Under the pieces are notes generated by a model, which worked only from the letters and a program-made list of their open reading frames with translations, was not told the DNA's origin and made no database searches. Shown here in pieces: positions 15,201 through 16,935 of a DNA stretch of 16,935 nt. Source of the stretch: RGIG1681 sp045648025 (lineage in GTDB: Bacteria > Bacillota > Clostridia > Christensenellales > UBA1242). Location of the stretch: contig JAZRNH010000047.1 of assembly GCA_045648025.1 (NCBI GenBank), positions 1 to 16,935 on the forward strand. The letters are read 5' to 3'. Each line of letters starts with the position of its first letter. Within the stretch, counting starts at the first letter, position 1. The position numbers and the translations under genes were made by a program.

Positions 15201-15868
15201 TTTACTTTGCAAAAGATAGAACATCAACTGACAATTTGCTTAACACATTTGAAAAATTCAATCACAATATCAACCAATTAGACTTCAACCAAGAAATTGA
15301 CTTTATTTCTGCTATGCCTGCAAGAACTGGTGTTACAACACTTGGAATTAACAGGGGTGATGGAACAATGGTTCCATTTGACTATCCTGCATTTGGTGAT
15401 CTTTCAACTTGTAAGAGAATTATGAATCACGGTGGTTCATACAACTTAACATTGTCTGATCCAAAATATAGCTATATTATGTCAACAATTAACACTCTTC
15501 AATCTGATTCATTTAGAAATGCTACTCCTGAAGAAAGATTGGCTGCTCTTACTGTTTTGAAGAGAAAAATTGCTGGTATGATGAGAGTTCAAATGGTTCA
15601 ATTATTCCAAAAGAAAGGTTCTGGTTCTACAAACTATACAGATTTCTATAACACAAACAGAACAGATCTTAACAACAACCTTATTAATGGTTGGAAGGAA
15701 CTTGCTCAACTTGTTGACGGATTAATTTCAACATCTAAAGCAATGCTTCCAGCTGGTTCTACAGTTGGTTCAACAATTGAACCTAACACAGTTTCAATTG
15801 TTAACTCTGTATGTCAACCTTCTAACTACTCAACAATCGTACTTCAACAAACTTTGATGGGTTCTTAG
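12269..15868 (+). CDS. Very large protein of unknown function with a Gly/Ala-rich hydrophobic segment
   Basis: The protein has 1199 residues and I cannot assign a family. The N-terminus is hydrophilic (M-A-G-D-K-P-S-G-G-D-D-N) with no signal peptide. A hydrophobic stretch rich in Gly, Ala and Ser covers about residues 243-310. It is long enough for two or three membrane passes or a pore-like insertion, with Trp residues at its edges. A basic region follows at about 310-420 (R-Q-N/K-D-R-K-K type, P-R-R-R-F). Residues about 611-757 are Ala/Ser-rich with degenerate repeats. The rest to 1199 is mostly predicted helical, with a polar C-terminal segment. The start is fixed by AGGAGGT 5 bases before the ATG, the best ribosome site in the window, behind an extended -10 promoter. 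Some early arginines use CGT, whereas AGA dominates later. These signals suggest an abundant protein. A strong terminator follows. It could be lineage-specific and membrane-associated, or a structural or tape-like protein. No phage genes surround it. Confidence 0.88.
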   Translation: MAGDKPSGGDDNVKYAGSPFRPYVEGNTDRSPKEFYGVGVYVTLYNRIKGDLMNKKGGDSTAFDTEINAIIKQILSGRGADPKNPLPPDPANTRKVLKDWGYDSMVHIYDEPYPTDSASTKAFNSGHKSDFNFEVSAQYLAQDHNFNNIVGLARRLAAVKYGGAEGKPKKMLSYDDAREILKIKEEKSDKNHYLAARSLVSSIGDFNAKGELVGGPLTKAMLKCKEKIKGMKANLWRGRAKGLGWTALTLGSGGLAGSIGWSTLQLGGQAMSGLFGALFTASGAGGALVGVALTAFLGTVAVKSFGALISRLGQNWKDRKKLKDFMHSRGKYAEAEEGQWDKMGYKRVKQRYDEFKSIKLFYDNYQKGSAVDPRRRFKNKDGSWKPEAYVPKNYKKAFFRFIKRQEDVIGPDGGARDLKTIFNNAKLHRFVNEKSMKPGEVSYGNLYRCMASHVEDYETSSLSPDEVIMNYSDAKPQNRLHSDRIKEHKNQPDELSYLSSNLNEFISQEQGFNDAHLQAEYNRGLTLFRDKFVDSFNTSLFENAYTPSIISNAEHVIDSESFKKMIDATSSQAVQTQMKGVVNFLAAERDYNERPVKILSEKVGVGIEHQIDMSESSIVRGCESLGDTSAEAQAAAAAIAAMDTCSVELSGSSVVRKADPTVEAAIASVADAKTKRYLEHMLDVKLSSGKVSGDTYTATLSGSDKTTAEAFTARIYAMGSTKTAETIRIQIASSSLSPAIKANLNAILDNQVVGIETAARDEARLRAIKGIKKGSVKFSELVEEIDKIESFKKKDLHSLWIRIEKIDDPNLYDYLVLRFRDKVTHELIEFAKDTTNFAGDAEAQITAIKTFINDMKSLYSEKGHDSFIDKWQFDECMKALNDQITYTMESYLRTMELDFLQDTDKKKRALGDLVKLDAPNGIANYFKLQTPESQAIYNRANRFVMSANVYEFMTVASVGGYVGLKDTESGDIQTALGVYFAKDRTSTDNLLNTFEKFNHNINQLDFNQEIDFISAMPARTGVTTLGINRGDGTMVPFDYPAFGDLSTCKRIMNHGGSYNLTLSDPKYSYIMSTINTLQSDSFRNATPEERLAALTVLKRKIAGMMRVQMVQLFQKKGSGSTNYTDFYNTNRTDLNNNLINGWKELAQLVDGLISTSKAMLPAGSTVGSTIEPNTVSIVNSVCQPSNYSTIVLQQTLMGS
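14099..14539 (+). repeat. Degenerate 36-43-residue repeats within the 1199-residue protein
   Basis: Short beta-like openings recur at about residues 611 (I-D-M-S-E-S-S-I-V-R), 647 (V-E-L-S-G-S-S-V-V-R), 684 (V-K-L-S-S-G-K-V) and 727 (I-R-I-Q-I-A-S-S-S-L). Each is followed by an Ala- or Thr-rich helical stretch. The first two copies are clear; the others are weaker. The DNA itself is not repeated. Confidence 0.4.
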
Positions 15869-15887
15869 GTGAATATATGGACGAATT

Positions 15888-15917
15888 AAAAAGTCGAGAT
15901 AATTTTCTCGGCTTTTT
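15888..15917 (+). terminator. Intrinsic terminator after the 1199-residue protein gene
   Basis: AAAAAGTCGAGA (15888-15899) pairs with TCTCGGCTTTTT (15906-15917) with one G-T wobble. A T-rich tail follows. It begins 20 bases after the TAG. Confidence 0.85.
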
Positions 15918-15962
15918 ATTTTGCTTTTGCGGTGTTCATTGTGGTTATTTTTGGCTAGTTAA

Positions 15963-15991
15963 TTGACATTTTTGGTGGATTGTGCTATTTT
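15963..15991 (+). promoter_or_regulatory. Promoter of lysS
   Basis: A perfect TTGACA (15963-15968) is followed after 17 bases by TATTTT (15986-15991) with an extended TGC just before it. The leader of about 25 bases is too short for a T-box, so tRNA-sensing control is not seen. Confidence 0.7.
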
Positions 15992-16022
15992 TTATATATT
16001 ATTGTTAATAGGAGAGATTACT

Positions 16023-16935
16023 ATGCATTGGAGTGAAAGATTAGCGGATAAGATTATTGAAAGAAATCCGAATAAAGATGTTTATGTTTGTGCTGCTGGA
16101 ACAAGCCCATCTGGAAGTGTTCACATTGGAAATTTCAGAGATGTTGCAGTGCCTTATTTTGTTGCAAGAGCTTTGAAACTTAAAGGTAAAAAAGTTAGAT
16201 TCTTGCTTTCTTGGGACGATTTTGATAGATTTAGAAAAGTTCCTGTAAATGTTTCAAAAATTGTTGATGGTTATGAAAATTATGTTGGTTGCCCATATAA
16301 TTTGATTCCAAACCCATATAATGATGGTTATGAAAGCTATGCTGAACATTTTGAAAAAGAATATGAAGCATCTCTTAAAGACCTTGGCATTGAAGTTGAA
16401 TATATTTATCAATCAAAAGAATATATGTCAGGAAGATATGCAAAAAAGGTTGTTTATTCTCTTGAAAAGAGAAAAGAAATTTATGATATTTTAATGAGTT
16501 TCAAAACACAAGATGCAAATGATGAAGATAGAGAAAAATATTATCCTGTAGCTGTTTATTGTAGCCAGTGTAATAAAGACTCAACTGTTGTTGAATCATA
16601 TAATGAAGAAACTCACGAACTTACATATTATTGTAAGGCTTGTGGAAAGAAAGAAACAGTTAATGTTTTGGAATACTTTAAAATTAAGCTTTCTTGGAAA
16701 ATTGACTGGCCAATGAGATGGCAAGAAGAAGATGTTGACTTCGAACCAGGTGGAATTGATCACTCAACACCAGGTGGAAGCTATGATGTTTCTTCAAGAA
16801 TTGCAAGAGAAATCTTTAATCATGAACCACCACTTTTCCAAGGATATGGTTGGCTTGGTTTTGCGGGCGTTTCAAGCATGCACTCATCAAGTGGTGTAAA
16901 CATCACTCCTGCAGGTGTTTTGAAATTCTATACAC
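16023..16935 (+). CDS. lysS: Lysyl-tRNA synthetase, class I (3' end outside window)
   Basis: This enzyme charges tRNA-Lys with lysine using ATP. Class I LysRS (sometimes named lysK) is typical of archaea, spirochaetes and some Clostridia and is unrelated in fold to the common class II enzyme. The 304 visible residues are the N-terminal and middle part. They include the HIGH-type motif P-S-G-S-V-H-I-G-N (29-37), L-L-S-W-D-D-F-D-R (61-69), a zinc-type pair C180/C183 with C204/C207, and D-W-P-M-R-W (228-233). V-D-F-E-P-G-G-I-D-H (238-247) and G-G-S-Y-D-V (251-256) are also class I LysRS landmarks. The position of the KMSKS loop reads S-S-M-H-S-S-S-G (284-291) without the usual lysines, which is unusual. 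AGGAGA (16010-16015) lies 7 bases before the ATG. The frame is open to the window end, where the anticodon-binding part would follow. Confidence 0.93.
   Translation, partial: MHWSERLADKIIERNPNKDVYVCAAGTSPSGSVHIGNFRDVAVPYFVARALKLKGKKVRFLLSWDDFDRFRKVPVNVSKIVDGYENYVGCPYNLIPNPYNDGYESYAEHFEKEYEASLKDLGIEVEYIYQSKEYMSGRYAKKVVYSLEKRKEIYDILMSFKTQDANDEDREKYYPVAVYCSQCNKDSTVVESYNEETHELTYYCKACGKKETVNVLEYFKIKLSWKIDWPMRWQEEDVDFEPGGIDHSTPGGSYDVSSRIAREIFNHEPPLFQGYGWLGFAGVSSMHSSSGVNITPAGVLKFYT

Noticed and set aside
12269..15868. 1199-residue protein as a phage tape-measure protein
   Set aside because: Size and the Gly/Ala-rich hydrophobic segment are reminiscent, but no capsid, portal, tail or integrase genes are nearby and both flanks are housekeeping genes.
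15873..15962. Small 29-codon frame from the ATG at 15873 running through the terminator
   Set aside because: It reads through the hairpin of the preceding gene's terminator and has no good ribosome site, so it is probably chance.
15918..16022. T-box riboswitch before lysS
   Set aside because: The gap between terminator and gene is about 105 bases and contains a promoter. There is no room for a specifier stem and antiterminator.

Overview
This window looks like chromosomal DNA from a low-GC, Gram-positive-type bacterium, most likely an uncultured member of the Firmicutes/Clostridia. The DNA is AT-rich, Shine-Dalgarno sites are strong and AGGAGG-like, and promoters are sigma-A-like TTGaca-N17-TAtaaT. 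Intrinsic terminators are clear. SecA carries a zinc-binding SEC-C tail, and ComF lies next to secA. A class I (archaeal/spirochaete-type) lysyl-tRNA synthetase is also present, as in some Clostridia. The standard genetic code fits: tryptophan is read from TGG in every gene. I saw no rRNA, tRNA, CRISPR array, insertion sequence or prophage module.

Left part, 1-2209. The end of a GrpB/UPF0157-family gene comes first. A PnuC-type vitamin transporter follows, interrupted by one in-frame TGA, and then an unrecognised three-helix membrane protein. A bidirectional terminator separates these from the leftward genes.

Middle part, 2207-6513, all leftward. In transcription order the genes are cytidylate kinase (cmk), a long U32 peptidase-family protein of the RlhA type, a small single-pass membrane protein, and a protein with a possible transglutaminase-like Cys-His-Asp triad. 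A hairpin sits between cmk and the U32 gene. The U32 gene and the small membrane protein have no terminator between them.

Right part, 6617-16935, all rightward. comF and secA are adjacent and each has its own promoter. Three unrecognised genes follow: a 140-residue soluble protein between its own promoter and terminator, a 429-residue protein with two membrane segments and coiled coils, and a 1199-residue protein with an extended -10 promoter and a perfect AGGAGG site. The window ends inside the class I lysyl-tRNA synthetase gene.

The housekeeping functions are secretion (secA), DNA-uptake-type phosphoribosyltransferase (comF), pyrimidine nucleotide supply (cmk), rRNA modification (U32) and lysine charging (lysS). 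The most novel material is the block at 10.3-15.9 kb. Its 1199-residue protein has expression signals suggesting abundance but no family I can name. No intergenic gap exceeds about 155 bases.
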